DNA of 5,982 nucleotides from Kiritimatiellales bacterium (lineage in GTDB: Bacteria; Verrucomicrobiota; Kiritimatiellia; Kiritimatiellales; Pontiellaceae): positions 1 through 5,982 of the forward strand of contig JAUUYK010000064.1 of assembly GCA_030588285.1 (NCBI GenBank), written 5' to 3'. This document shows, one piece after another, positions 1 to 5,982 of this stretch. A program made the position numbers and the translations under genes. The notes under the pieces were generated by a model that saw nothing but the letters and a program-made list of their open reading frames with translations, was not told the origin of the DNA and did not search any database. Positions within the stretch are counted from its first letter, which is position 1. Every line of letters begins with the position of its first letter.

Positions 1-221
1 ACGTGCTTTCAATTACTTGCGATACGACGTTGAAGTGGACTTTTCCACGTTGTTCTAAAAATCTAAGCGGGTTGCAATTTGCAGAATATAGACAGGCTGG
101 TGGAATTTGCAAACCGTCGAATGAAGGGAAAATAATAAACCACGCTCTCGCTCGGCCGAGAAATGCGTATTTAATGCCTTTTACACGCGGCCTTTATCCG
201 GAGCGATAGGGAAGAATTTAA
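1..221. other. Gene-free leader upstream of the sulfatase gene
   Basis: No convincing gene lies here. The stretch is more AT-rich than the genes around it and probably holds promoter and 5' untranslated sequence for the sulfatase. Visible elements are a 5-bp hairpin GTGGA/TCCAC at 35-48, flanked by direct copies of ACGTTG (27-32 and 47-52). AATTTGCA occurs twice (76-83 and 104-111). CTCGGCCGAG at 151-160 is a perfect palindrome. An open frame starting with GTG at position 3 has no ribosome binding site and unrelated codon use, so I do not call it a gene. Confidence 0.6.
107..136 (+). promoter_or_regulatory. Possible sigma-70-type promoter for the sulfatase
   Basis: TTGCAA at 107-112 matches four of six bases of the -35 consensus. 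AATAAT at 131-136 matches five of six bases of the -10 consensus, with an 18-base spacer. Transcription would start near 143 and leave a leader of about 150 bases that includes the riboswitch-like element at 222-266. This is a consensus match by eye in AT-rich DNA, so chance is a real possibility. Confidence 0.25.
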
Positions 222-266
222 GTTGGCAAACTGGGCGAAAGGTCCTACGCTAAATATCGGGTTAAA
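222..266 (+). promoter_or_regulatory. Riboswitch-like RNA element resembling the first half of a cyclic-di-GMP-I (GEMM) aptamer
   Basis: Four blocks occur in order: GGCAAAC (225-231), a GAAA loop (237-240), ACGC (247-250) followed by TAAA, and CGGGTTAAA (258-266). The class I cyclic-di-GMP aptamer has GGCAAACC, a GAAA tetraloop, ACGCAAAG and CGG-N2-TAA. From my memory of the Vibrio Vc2 aptamer, the gaps are 5, 7, 8 and 2 bases; here they are 5, 6, 7 and 2. The GAAA loop can be closed by C236-G241, with GGG (233-235) pairing to TCC (243-245) around one bulged G. I do not find the second half of the aptamer, the hairpin near GGTAGC...GGGTTACC that supplies the second ligand contact. It may therefore be a divergent, degenerate or different structured RNA, or a coincidence. 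It sits 27 bases before the preferred sulfatase start, a usual place for translational control. Confidence 0.4.
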
Positions 267-292
267 TGTCTGAAGTCGTTAAAAGGGAATCG

Positions 293-1822
293 ATGATGAA
301 AAAATGGATGTGGAGTATTGCCGTATGGGTTTTAATGTTGGCGGCCGCTCGAGCAGATCGACCGAACGTGGTGGTGTTTCTGGTCGATGACATGGGGGTG
401 ATGGATACCTCTGTTCCTTTCTTGACGGATGAGGCCGGGCAGGAAAAGTGCTATCCGCTAAACGATTGGTACCGCACGCCGAGTATGCAACGGTTGGCCG
501 ATCAAGGCATTCGCTTTAATAATTTTTGCGCCCAGAGCGTTTGCTCGCCGACTCGCGCTTCCATCATGACCGGCCAGAATGCCACGCGCCACGGCACCAC
601 CACTTGGATCAAGCCGAGCTCCAACAACAAGGGGAAAAATGGACCGCCCGAATGGAACTGGACGGGGATCAAAGCCGACGATGTCACTTTGCCGCGCATA
701 CTCTCCGCAAATGGGTATCGCACAATTCATGTTGGCAAGGCCCATTTCGGTCCCACGGGTCGAGTTGGTTCGGATCCGATTGCGGTTGGCTTCGATGTCA
801 ACATCGGTGGCGCTGAATGGGGCCAGCCCAAGAGCTATTACGGCCAAGACCACTATGGGAACCATCCCAAGTATAAAAAGACGGGGAAAAAGGTCGTCAA
901 TAACATTCCTCATCTTGAGAAATATCACGACACCGACACCTTCTTGACCGAGGCGCTGACGCTTGAAGCCAACGATCAAGTGGCCAAAGCCGTGGCGGAT
1001 CAAATCCCATTTTTTCTGAACATGGCGCATTATGCCGTCCACTCGCCGTTTAATTCTGATCCGCGCTTCGCCGCCAACTATAAAACCTCCGATAAAGGGC
1101 GACGGGCCAAAGCGTATGCCACCTTGATCGAGGGTATAGATAAGTCGCTCGGTGATATTCTCGACCAGTTGGAAAAACTCGGTGTGGCGGAAGATACCCT
1201 CGTTCTCTTTCTGGGGGACAATGGCTCGGACGCCCCCTTGGGGGATAAATATGGCCACACTTCATCCGCTCCATTACGCGGAAAAAAGGGCTCTCACTTT
1301 GAAGGCGGCATGCGCGTTCCCTTTATCGCGGCCTGGGCCAAGCCCAATCCAAAAAATAAATGGCAGAAAAAATTACCGATCAAGCACGGTGCGATCCAGC
1401 CGCAACTTGGAACCGTCATGGACCTTTATCCCACCATTCTAGCGCTGGTCGGCGTAAAAAATCCAGCGGGCCACGTGATCGATGGCGTCGATCTCGCAAA
1501 GCAGTTCGCCGGAGAAAACAACTCGTCGCGCCCAGATGTGTTTCTGATGCACTTTCCGCATGGAGTCCATCGCAGCTCCTATTTCACTAGCTACCGTTCT
1601 GGGGATTGGAAAGTGGTTTACGACTACAATCCCGAAGGCAAGAGTGCGCCCAAACACGAACTCTATAATCTCAAGGCCGACCCCTTTGAAAATGAAAACC
1701 TGGCGGCGAAAAATCCTGAAAAATTTGGGCAGATGATGGGGGCGATGGCCAAGCAGCTCGACGCCGAAGGCGCGCTCTATCCTGTCGATGCCAAAGGCAC
1801 TGAACTAAAACCGCGCCCGTAG
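293..1822 (+). CDS. Secreted S1-family (formylglycine) sulfatase
   Basis: Predicted 509-residue sulfatase of the alkaline-phosphatase fold, hydrolysing sulfate esters, probably on polysaccharides, in the periplasm or outside the cell. Residues 1-21 form a Sec signal peptide: MMKKW, a hydrophobic core, and a likely cut after ARA. The metal-binding DD is at 32-33 in VVFLVDDMG. The modification motif is CSPTR (84-88), where Cys84 would become formylglycine; this needs a maturation enzyme not seen here. Other active-site candidates are Lys149/His151 (VGKAHFG), His246/His250 (MAHYAVH), Asp309-Asn310 (LGDNGSD) and Lys331 (LRGKKGSHFEGG). The C-terminal part ends in the usual ELYNLKADPFENENLA segment. 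All key residues are present and the length is normal. I chose ATG 293 because AGGG at 284-287 lies five bases upstream (ATG 296 is equally possible). ATG 266 lacks a binding site, would put nine charged residues before the signal peptide, and falls inside the riboswitch-like element. Substrate and S1 subfamily cannot be told from sequence alone. Confidence 0.95.
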   Translation: MMKKWMWSIAVWVLMLAAARADRPNVVVFLVDDMGVMDTSVPFLTDEAGQEKCYPLNDWYRTPSMQRLADQGIRFNNFCAQSVCSPTRASIMTGQNATRHGTTTWIKPSSNNKGKNGPPEWNWTGIKADDVTLPRILSANGYRTIHVGKAHFGPTGRVGSDPIAVGFDVNIGGAEWGQPKSYYGQDHYGNHPKYKKTGKKVVNNIPHLEKYHDTDTFLTEALTLEANDQVAKAVADQIPFFLNMAHYAVHSPFNSDPRFAANYKTSDKGRRAKAYATLIEGIDKSLGDILDQLEKLGVAEDTLVLFLGDNGSDAPLGDKYGHTSSAPLRGKKGSHFEGGMRVPFIAAWAKPNPKNKWQKKLPIKHGAIQPQLGTVMDLYPTILALVGVKNPAGHVIDGVDLAKQFAGENNSSRPDVFLMHFPHGVHRSSYFTSYRSGDWKVVYDYNPEGKSAPKHELYNLKADPFENENLAAKNPEKFGQMMGAMAKQLDAEGALYPVDAKGTELKPRP

Positions 1823-1928
1823 ACTCGCCGTTTCGGAAAGAGGGTGTGGTGGGGGAGGTGCCGTTGGGTTTTTAGCGCCTTTGCTTTTGCCCTAAAACGA
1901 TACCGACTCTGGGGGTTCCCTTTGCTCG

Positions 1929-3101
1929 TTACCAGCTGATACGAAGGGCGGAGGTGATGCCGTAGCCGTGGTAATCGTCGCCACCGGTTCCCGCGAGGTT
2001 TTTGCCGTAGTTGTATTCAATGGCATTTTGCCATTTGAGCTTGTGGCCATAGAGATACCAGTTGAATCCAAGCAGGATGTTGTGCGCGGTTTCCACGTTA
2101 GATTTGGAGGCATTCTTGGACGCATAACGCGACATGCTGACTTGTGATTGGTTGTCCAGACTGGTGACGACAGCATATTGGAAAACCAGTTGAAGGCGAT
2201 CGGTGAAAGTATAGAAGGGCATCAGTTCAAACCCCAGTAGGTCGCTCTGGTTGATCGTTTCATTCGGGTCGACGATCCCTTTTCCGGCTGAAAAACCGCT
2301 CCAGAGGCCTACTTTTTCGCGGATCATCTGTTTGTAAACCAGAGCAACGATGTGCTCGAGGTTTTTGGTGCCGACTTTGTATTTGGGGTCTTTTTTTATG
2401 CCGTTATAATTGGGGTCGTTATAAACATAGTCCAACCGCACCGATCCTTTTTTCCCGATCGTATGGCCGGCGGAGAGCAGGGCGAAGTAGCCACTTTCGA
2501 AGTGGCCAAATTCATTTTCTTTACTGGCCGAAAATCCGCCGACTTTATAGCTCCACTCTTCGGTTTTTCCAGAAACACTTGCTCCGGTGAAATACTCGGT
2601 GCCGAACCAGAGGTTGCCGGCCACAACGCTGCGCTCTGGAACAAGGAGTTTTTTGGAGGAGGTGGCGCCATCGAGGGTGAAGTCGGCGGACTGTTTGCCC
2701 ACTTTCACGTTCACGACTTTGGATGGGCTCCATGCAATATAAGCATCGGTCAGTCGGCCATAAAATTGGTCCCAATCATCGTTGTCGATGTCGTTCATAT
2801 CGGCGTCCATTTCGGCGTGGAGGGTAAAGTCCTTAAAGACGGTTGCTTTAAAACCAAACCGGAAGCGGCGCCAGTCGAAGTCGTCGTAGTTATGGTCTTC
2901 GCTGTGGAACGAGACGGCATCGCCTTGCAAACGCCCGGTGAAAGCGTAGCTGTTGAGCACTTTTGCATCGTCGTTATCGATGAATTTAACGGCGCCCCAG
3001 ATTTTGTCATAAACCGAAGGCTCAGCTGTTTTTTCGGCCCCGGCCGATGGTGCGATCGCCACGGCGCCAAGGGCGATGGTGAATAGGACTGTTTTTTTCA
3101 T
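1929..3101 (-). CDS. Outer-membrane porin of the phosphate-selective OprP/OprO type
   Basis: Predicted 390-residue beta-barrel porin, resembling the Porin_O_P family, whose founding members OprP and OprO pass phosphate and polyphosphate. Residues 1-22 are a signal peptide (MKKTVLFTIALGAVA, cut after AGA). The mature protein has alternating aromatic/polar strands. Family-like segments include WRRFRFGFKATVF (77-89), DAYIAW followed by VNVKVGKQ (about 119-137), and TSSKK...PERS (147-158). It ends in ISW, an aromatic C-terminus expected for barrel assembly. I chose the start at 3101 because AGGGA lies nine bases upstream. The upstream ATG at 3119 follows pyrimidine-rich DNA with no binding site and would add MQGKQA before the signal peptide. 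The gene lies downstream of a Na/Pi cotransporter on the same strand, which supports a phosphate role. Its stop faces the sulfatase stop. Family is fairly secure; ion selectivity is inference, because many family members are not characterised. Confidence 0.85.
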   Translation of the reverse strand: MKKTVLFTIALGAVAIAPSAGAEKTAEPSVYDKIWGAVKFIDNDDAKVLNSYAFTGRLQGDAVSFHSEDHNYDDFDWRRFRFGFKATVFKDFTLHAEMDADMNDIDNDDWDQFYGRLTDAYIAWSPSKVVNVKVGKQSADFTLDGATSSKKLLVPERSVVAGNLWFGTEYFTGASVSGKTEEWSYKVGGFSASKENEFGHFESGYFALLSAGHTIGKKGSVRLDYVYNDPNYNGIKKDPKYKVGTKNLEHIVALVYKQMIREKVGLWSGFSAGKGIVDPNETINQSDLLGFELMPFYTFTDRLQLVFQYAVVTSLDNQSQVSMSRYASKNASKSNVETAHNILLGFNWYLYGHKLKWQNAIEYNYGKNLAGTGGDDYHGYGITSALRISW

Positions 3102-3148
3102 AGCTTGTTTTCCCTGCATTAGGAGGGTAGGAGCGAGGGGGGCGATTT

Positions 3149-3184
3149 AAAAAAAAAGCTCCCCGATTTTCTGGAGAGCTTTTT
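3149..3184 (-). terminator. Intrinsic terminator after the Na/Pi cotransporter gene
   Basis: Read on the minus strand, AAAAAGCTCTCC (3184-3173) pairs with GGGGAGCTTTTT (3164-3153), giving a 12-bp stem with one G-U pair. The loop is eight bases (3172-3165). The 3' arm runs into nine consecutive T (3157-3149). On the plus strand the stem is followed by CAAGGA rather than T, so the element acts for minus-strand transcripts. It lies 23 bases past the cotransporter stop and about 48 bases before the porin start, so the porin probably depends on read-through or on its own promoter. Confidence 0.85.
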
Positions 3185-3206
3185 CAAGGATAGGAACATT
3201 GGGTTC

Positions 3207-4883
3207 CTATTTGTCGCCGGACACCACCTCGGCAATGTTGAGCGCGTGGTCTTTCATGCGGCGGTAGTTATTGAGCATGTCGGTGAAGACCAGGCTGTGT
3301 AATGGAGACGTTGTACTTTTCGAAAGTCGTATAAGATGACTATTTCGGTATTCTTTCATTTGGCACGTGATGGCTTCGCTGCCGGTTTGCGCCCGCCCCA
3401 GAATATCGGTGTTCTCATTTTGCTCTGCATCATTAATCATCCTGATGTATTCGCACACCTTGTTATGCAGTTTGAGAAGGTCAGAATGTCCTTCTTCTGT
3501 GATGTCTAACTGGTTGGTGCGCAGTTTGACATGCCCTTTTAGAACGTTGACGATATAATCGCTAAGGCTTTCATATTCATCGGCTATGCGCATTTCGTGA
3601 CGCGCTTCTTCCATGACTTCGTGCGGGATTTGACCCGTCATCATTTTGCCGAGGAAAACCATGATTTCCTTTTGCACGTTATCCAGCACGTTTTCATAGT
3701 GGAATATTTTGCTTTCAAGTTCATCGAGCTGTTCCTTGCTGGCCAGTACTTCGCCGAGCCATCCCGCCATTTTTTCGACGCTTTCGGCCATAAATCGAAT
3801 TTGTTTTTTGGATTGAACAATGCCCAGTGCGGGCGTATCGAGCATGCGGATATCGAAGTAGGTGAGGCGGTTTATTTCATCCATTTTCTTTTCTGGAACG
3901 AGCCGTTCAACCAAGCGGGCAAGTGGTTTCATCAAAGGCAGGAAGATGATGGTGTTAATCAGGTTGAAACCCGTATGCACGAGGGCAATTTTGGCCGTCG
4001 TCAAATCATTCATTTTTGGATTTTTTGCCATAAACTCTTGGATATGGCTGAATATCCAATCAACCCCTTCGATATATTTAAAGAAGAAGGGGATCAGCCA
4101 GAGGGTGCCGATCACATTGAAGATGATATGCGCATAGGCCGCGCGCTTCGCATTGGTGGAGGTGCCGATGGAGGCCAGAAAGGCCGTAACCGTGGTGCCG
4201 ATGTTCAAGCCAAGAACAAGCGCCGCGGCCGTTTCGAACCCGATGATACCGCCCTGTGCCAGCACGATTGTTACCCCAATCGTTGCCGAGGAAGATTGTA
4301 CGATCATGGTGGCAAGGCAACCAAAGAAGGCACATTTTAGTACCCCCAGAAACGTAGATGCATCCATGACTGCGAACGCCTGTCTGAGGTATTCATTCAC
4401 TTCTTCCGACTTGAATGCGTCTCCCATGGTCGTGAGGCCGAAGAACACCATGCCGACCCCCAGCGCCGCCATGGCGGTGTAGCGTACGCGCTCCTTTTTT
4501 GCAAAAAGGAAAAAGAAAGCGGCAACCCCGAGGATGGGTAGGCCGAATTTTCCGATTTGGAGTGCGATGATCCAGGCCGTTACGGTCGTGCCGATATTCG
4601 CGCCAAGAATCACGCCGATGGCCTGCATGAGCGTCATGAATCCGCTATTTACAAAGCCGACGACCATGACTGTCGTTACGGAACTTGACTGCACGATTCC
4701 GGTGATCAGTGTGCCCATGAAGCAGGCCATGATGCGGTTATCCGTCACCGCGCTGATCATTTTACGTAGCTTGCTGCCGGCGACGGCCTGCATGCCTTCC
4801 GACATATATTTCATACCCATCAGGAAAATGCCGAGTCCGCCAACCACCTTAAATAGAATATCTTGAATCGAATGCCAGTCCAT
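3207..4883 (-). CDS. Na+/phosphate cotransporter (NptA/YjbB-like) with C-terminal PhoU-like domain
   Basis: Predicted 558-residue inner-membrane protein that moves phosphate with sodium. Residues about 8-320 hold the membrane part with two inverted repeats. Each repeat has the family signatures: QSSS at 65-68 (GIVQSSSVTTVMVVG) with GANIGTT at 94-100, and QSSS at 196-199 (MIVQSSSATIGVTIV) with GLNIGTT at 225-231. These form the substrate and sodium site in the SLC34-type fold. Residues about 355-555 are charged and helical without membrane segments, matching the PhoU-like helical bundle common in bacterial members. Length is typical and the signatures are intact. AAGGA at 4893-4889 lies five bases before the ATG and fixes the start. 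The gene is followed by a strong terminator and then a phosphate-type porin gene. Upstream lies an inverted repeat that may be an operator. Some relatives may export phosphate or adjust internal levels, so direction of transport is not certain. Confidence 0.93.
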   Translation of the reverse strand: MDWHSIQDILFKVVGGLGIFLMGMKYMSEGMQAVAGSKLRKMISAVTDNRIMACFMGTLITGIVQSSSVTTVMVVGFVNSGFMTLMQAIGVILGANIGTTVTAWIIALQIGKFGLPILGVAAFFFLFAKKERVRYTAMAALGVGMVFFGLTTMGDAFKSEEVNEYLRQAFAVMDASTFLGVLKCAFFGCLATMIVQSSSATIGVTIVLAQGGIIGFETAAALVLGLNIGTTVTAFLASIGTSTNAKRAAYAHIIFNVIGTLWLIPFFFKYIEGVDWIFSHIQEFMAKNPKMNDLTTAKIALVHTGFNLINTIIFLPLMKPLARLVERLVPEKKMDEINRLTYFDIRMLDTPALGIVQSKKQIRFMAESVEKMAGWLGEVLASKEQLDELESKIFHYENVLDNVQKEIMVFLGKMMTGQIPHEVMEEARHEMRIADEYESLSDYIVNVLKGHVKLRTNQLDITEEGHSDLLKLHNKVCEYIRMINDAEQNENTDILGRAQTGSEAITCQMKEYRNSHLIRLSKSTTSPLHSLVFTDMLNNYRRMKDHALNIAEVVSGDK

Positions 4884-4917
4884 AGGGTTCCTTGTAAATT
4901 TGAATAAAAGGCGAACC

Positions 4918-4941
4918 TAGCAAAATCCTGACACTTTGCTA
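4918..4941. repeat. Perfect inverted repeat, candidate operator upstream of the cotransporter gene
   Basis: TAGCAAA (4918-4924) and TTTGCTA (4935-4941) are perfect reverse complements separated by ten bases, a layout typical of a site for a dimeric regulator. It lies 35-58 bases upstream of the cotransporter ATG on the minus strand, where a promoter would be expected. A poor -35/-10 pair on the minus strand (TTAGCA, 17-base spacer, TAGGTT) would overlap it. As a hairpin it has no T tract, so a terminator is unlikely. The spacer contains TGTCA on the minus strand, which recalls one half of a Pho box, but no convincing second half follows. Confidence 0.4.
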
Positions 4942-4948
4942 ATCAATA

Positions 4949-5149
4949 ATGGGTAGTGTTGCGTTAGCGGGGGCATTCGGTGCCTACCTTGTTTTCGACG
5001 CGAATGGATCCGGCGTGGGCTTGCACGATCTATTTAACAATCGACCGGACGAGATCGGGGCCTCCGAACTTACGCTTGCGGGCCGTATCTATGCGCCCTC
5101 ACCGGAATCATCTCCGTGCGTCTCAGGAGATAAATGTACCGAGGATTAG
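4949..5149 (+). CDS. Doubtful short ORF, 66 codons
   Basis: An ATG-started frame encodes 66 residues. The first 16 or so (MGSVALAGAFGAYLVF) are hydrophobic and the rest is polar, with two cysteines near the end (PCVSGDKC), so a small membrane-anchored or exported peptide is conceivable. Against this, no ribosome binding site precedes the ATG, an in-frame TAA sits three codons upstream, and I recognise no family. It lies between divergent genes and ends 57 bases before the HMG-CoA reductase start. It could be non-coding leader DNA, or the remnant of a lost gene. Confidence 0.2.
   Translation: MGSVALAGAFGAYLVFDANGSGVGLHDLFNNRPDEIGASELTLAGRIYAPSPESSPCVSGDKCTED
5110..5131 (+). repeat. Small hairpin ahead of the HMG-CoA reductase gene
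   Basis: ATCTCC (5110-5115) and GGAGAT (5126-5131) form a 6-bp inverted repeat with a 10-base loop. It overlaps the end of the doubtful short ORF and lies 75 bases before the reductase start. No T tract follows, so it is not a standard terminator. It may be a leader structure or chance. I see no convincing promoter between 5132 and 5200. Confidence 0.25.
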
Positions 5150-5206
5150 GGTTTAAATCGGTGAACATCTGCGTACTCTATGGATTCTACTTTTAAGGAG
5201 TGTTTT

Positions 5207-5982
5207 ATGACTAATTTTGCGCAAGTTCCCATGCAGTTTGTTGGCCCGATAAAGCTGTCGGGTTCGACTATGGAAGGCGATTTTGAGGTTCCGCTGGCGA
5301 CCTATGAATCCCCGTTGTGGCCCTCCGTGAATCGCGGTGCGCGGATTTCCATGAACTGCGAAAGCGGCATTCAATGCACCGTCATCGACGATCGCATGAC
5401 TCGATCCGTGCTGTTCGAAGCCCCCGATGCCGCCGTTACCCTCCAATCGCTGGAAAAAATAAAGGCCGATTTTTTAGTCCTGGCCACCCTTGTCGAAGGC
5501 ACCAGTCGTTTTGCGAAACTCATTAATCTAAATTCGCAGATCGCCGGGAACCTACTTTTTCTCCGCTTCGAATTCACCACCGGCGATGCCTCGGGCCATA
5601 ATATGTGTACGCAGGCCGCCGAAGCACTGATGAACCACATTCTCAAAAAACATCCAAAACTCCAGTATGGCTCCATCTCCGGAAACTACTGCTCCGACAA
5701 AAAGGCCACCGCCGTCAACGGCATCCTCGGGCGCGGAAAATATGTGGTGGCCGAACTCACCATCCCGGCAAAAATTTGCCGCCGCTATCTCAAAACCACG
5801 CCCGAAAAGATCGTGCAGCTTAACATTCGAAAAAATCTCATTGGCACGCTGCTGGCCGGCGGACTCCGCAGTGCCAACGCGCACTTTGCCAATATGCTGC
5901 TCGGCTTCTATCTGGCCACCGGGCAAGACGCCGCCAACATCGTCGAAGGCTCGCAAGGCATGACCCTCGCCGAAGAGCGCAA
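5207..5982 (+). CDS. HMG-CoA reductase, 5' part (cut by the window edge)
   Basis: The first 258 residues of a hydroxymethylglutaryl-CoA reductase, which reduces HMG-CoA to mevalonate with NAD(P)H. Family motifs in order are QVPMQFVGPI (6-15), PLATYESPLWPSVNRGA (29-45), TGDASGHNM (125-133, cofactor site), SGNYCSDKKATAVN (158-171), RSANAHFAN (221-229) and GQDAAN (239-244). Residues matching the human catalytic set Glu559, Lys691 and Asp767 are Glu34, Lys165 and Asp241. The last catalytic residue, a histidine near the C-terminus, lies beyond the window. The pattern fits soluble bacterial class I-like enzymes: there is no membrane anchor, and the protein starts almost directly at the VPM motif. 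AAGGAG at 5195-5200, six bases upstream, supports ATG 5207. An in-frame ATG at 5180 has no binding site. Full-length soluble relatives usually have about 360-430 residues. The only close upstream reading frame is the doubtful short ORF. Confidence 0.93.
   Translation, partial: MTNFAQVPMQFVGPIKLSGSTMEGDFEVPLATYESPLWPSVNRGARISMNCESGIQCTVIDDRMTRSVLFEAPDAAVTLQSLEKIKADFLVLATLVEGTSRFAKLINLNSQIAGNLLFLRFEFTTGDASGHNMCTQAAEALMNHILKKHPKLQYGSISGNYCSDKKATAVNGILGRGKYVVAELTIPAKICRRYLKTTPEKIVQLNIRKNLIGTLLAGGLRSANAHFANMLLGFYLATGQDAANIVEGSQGMTLAEER

Noticed and set aside
3..209. 68-codon plus-strand frame at the left edge
   Set aside because: It begins with GTG at the window edge without a ribosome binding site, uses many codons rare in the neighbouring genes (ATA, AGA, CTA), and resembles no family I know. 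It overlaps promoter-like AT-rich DNA.
458..1258. Long minus-strand open frame inside the sulfatase gene
   Set aside because: It is antisense to a clear sulfatase with all motifs intact, and its product shows no recognisable domain.
1823..1928. Bidirectional terminator between the convergent sulfatase and porin genes
   Set aside because: I found only very short complementary pieces such as CCG/CGG and no T tract after a stem, so no terminator can be supported.
2352..3086. 244-codon plus-strand frame opposite the porin gene
   Set aside because: It is antisense to the porin, which has a signal peptide, family motifs and a barrel-type C-terminus. The antisense product is low-complexity and unlike any family.
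3597..4340. 247-codon plus-strand frame opposite the cotransporter gene
   Set aside because: It is antisense to a well-supported transporter gene with two QSSS repeats, and the product has no recognisable motif.
5180..5206. In-frame upstream ATG for the HMG-CoA reductase
   Set aside because: No ribosome binding site precedes it, whereas AAGGAG lies six bases before ATG 5207. The added nine residues contain that binding site.
5552..5956. Minus-strand frame inside the HMG-CoA reductase gene
   Set aside because: The plus-strand frame carries the reductase motifs throughout this stretch.

Overview
The window holds four real protein genes, plus one doubtful short ORF. The likely source is a Gram-negative bacterium of the PVC type. 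Kiritimatiellota (Pontiella-like) or Lentisphaerae fit best, with Planctomycetota less likely. This is inferred from an exported S1 sulfatase, an outer-membrane porin of the OprP/OprO type, a Na+/phosphate cotransporter fused to a PhoU-like domain, and an HMG-CoA reductase of the mevalonate pathway. Base composition looks moderate and fairly even. I see no tRNA, rRNA, CRISPR array, insertion sequence or prophage gene.

Layout. Positions 1-292 are a gene-free leader. Its end (about 222-266) carries conserved blocks, correctly ordered and spaced, that resemble the first half of a class I cyclic-di-GMP (GEMM) riboswitch. Positions 293-1822 (+) encode a secreted arylsulfatase-type enzyme. Its stop faces the stop of a minus-strand porin gene (3101 to 1929) across 106 bases with no clear terminator. 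Upstream of the porin on the same strand lies a Na/Pi cotransporter gene (4883 to 3207), and a strong intrinsic terminator (3149-3184) separates the two. Positions 4884-5206 are a divergent intergenic region with a perfect 7+7 inverted repeat (4918-4941) next to the transporter start, a doubtful 66-codon ORF and a small hairpin. From 5207 to the window edge runs the first 258 codons of an HMG-CoA reductase gene (+).

How the genes may work together. The porin and the cotransporter make a plausible phosphate route: outer-membrane entry through an anion-selective porin, then sodium-coupled transport at the inner membrane. The sulfatase would act in the periplasm or outside the cell on sulfated polysaccharide, possibly under second-messenger control if the leader RNA is real. 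The HMG-CoA reductase is an isoprenoid-precursor enzyme with no evident link to the others. Nothing here looks like a new multi-gene system. The most interesting items are the riboswitch-like leader, the porin/cotransporter pairing and the inverted repeat.
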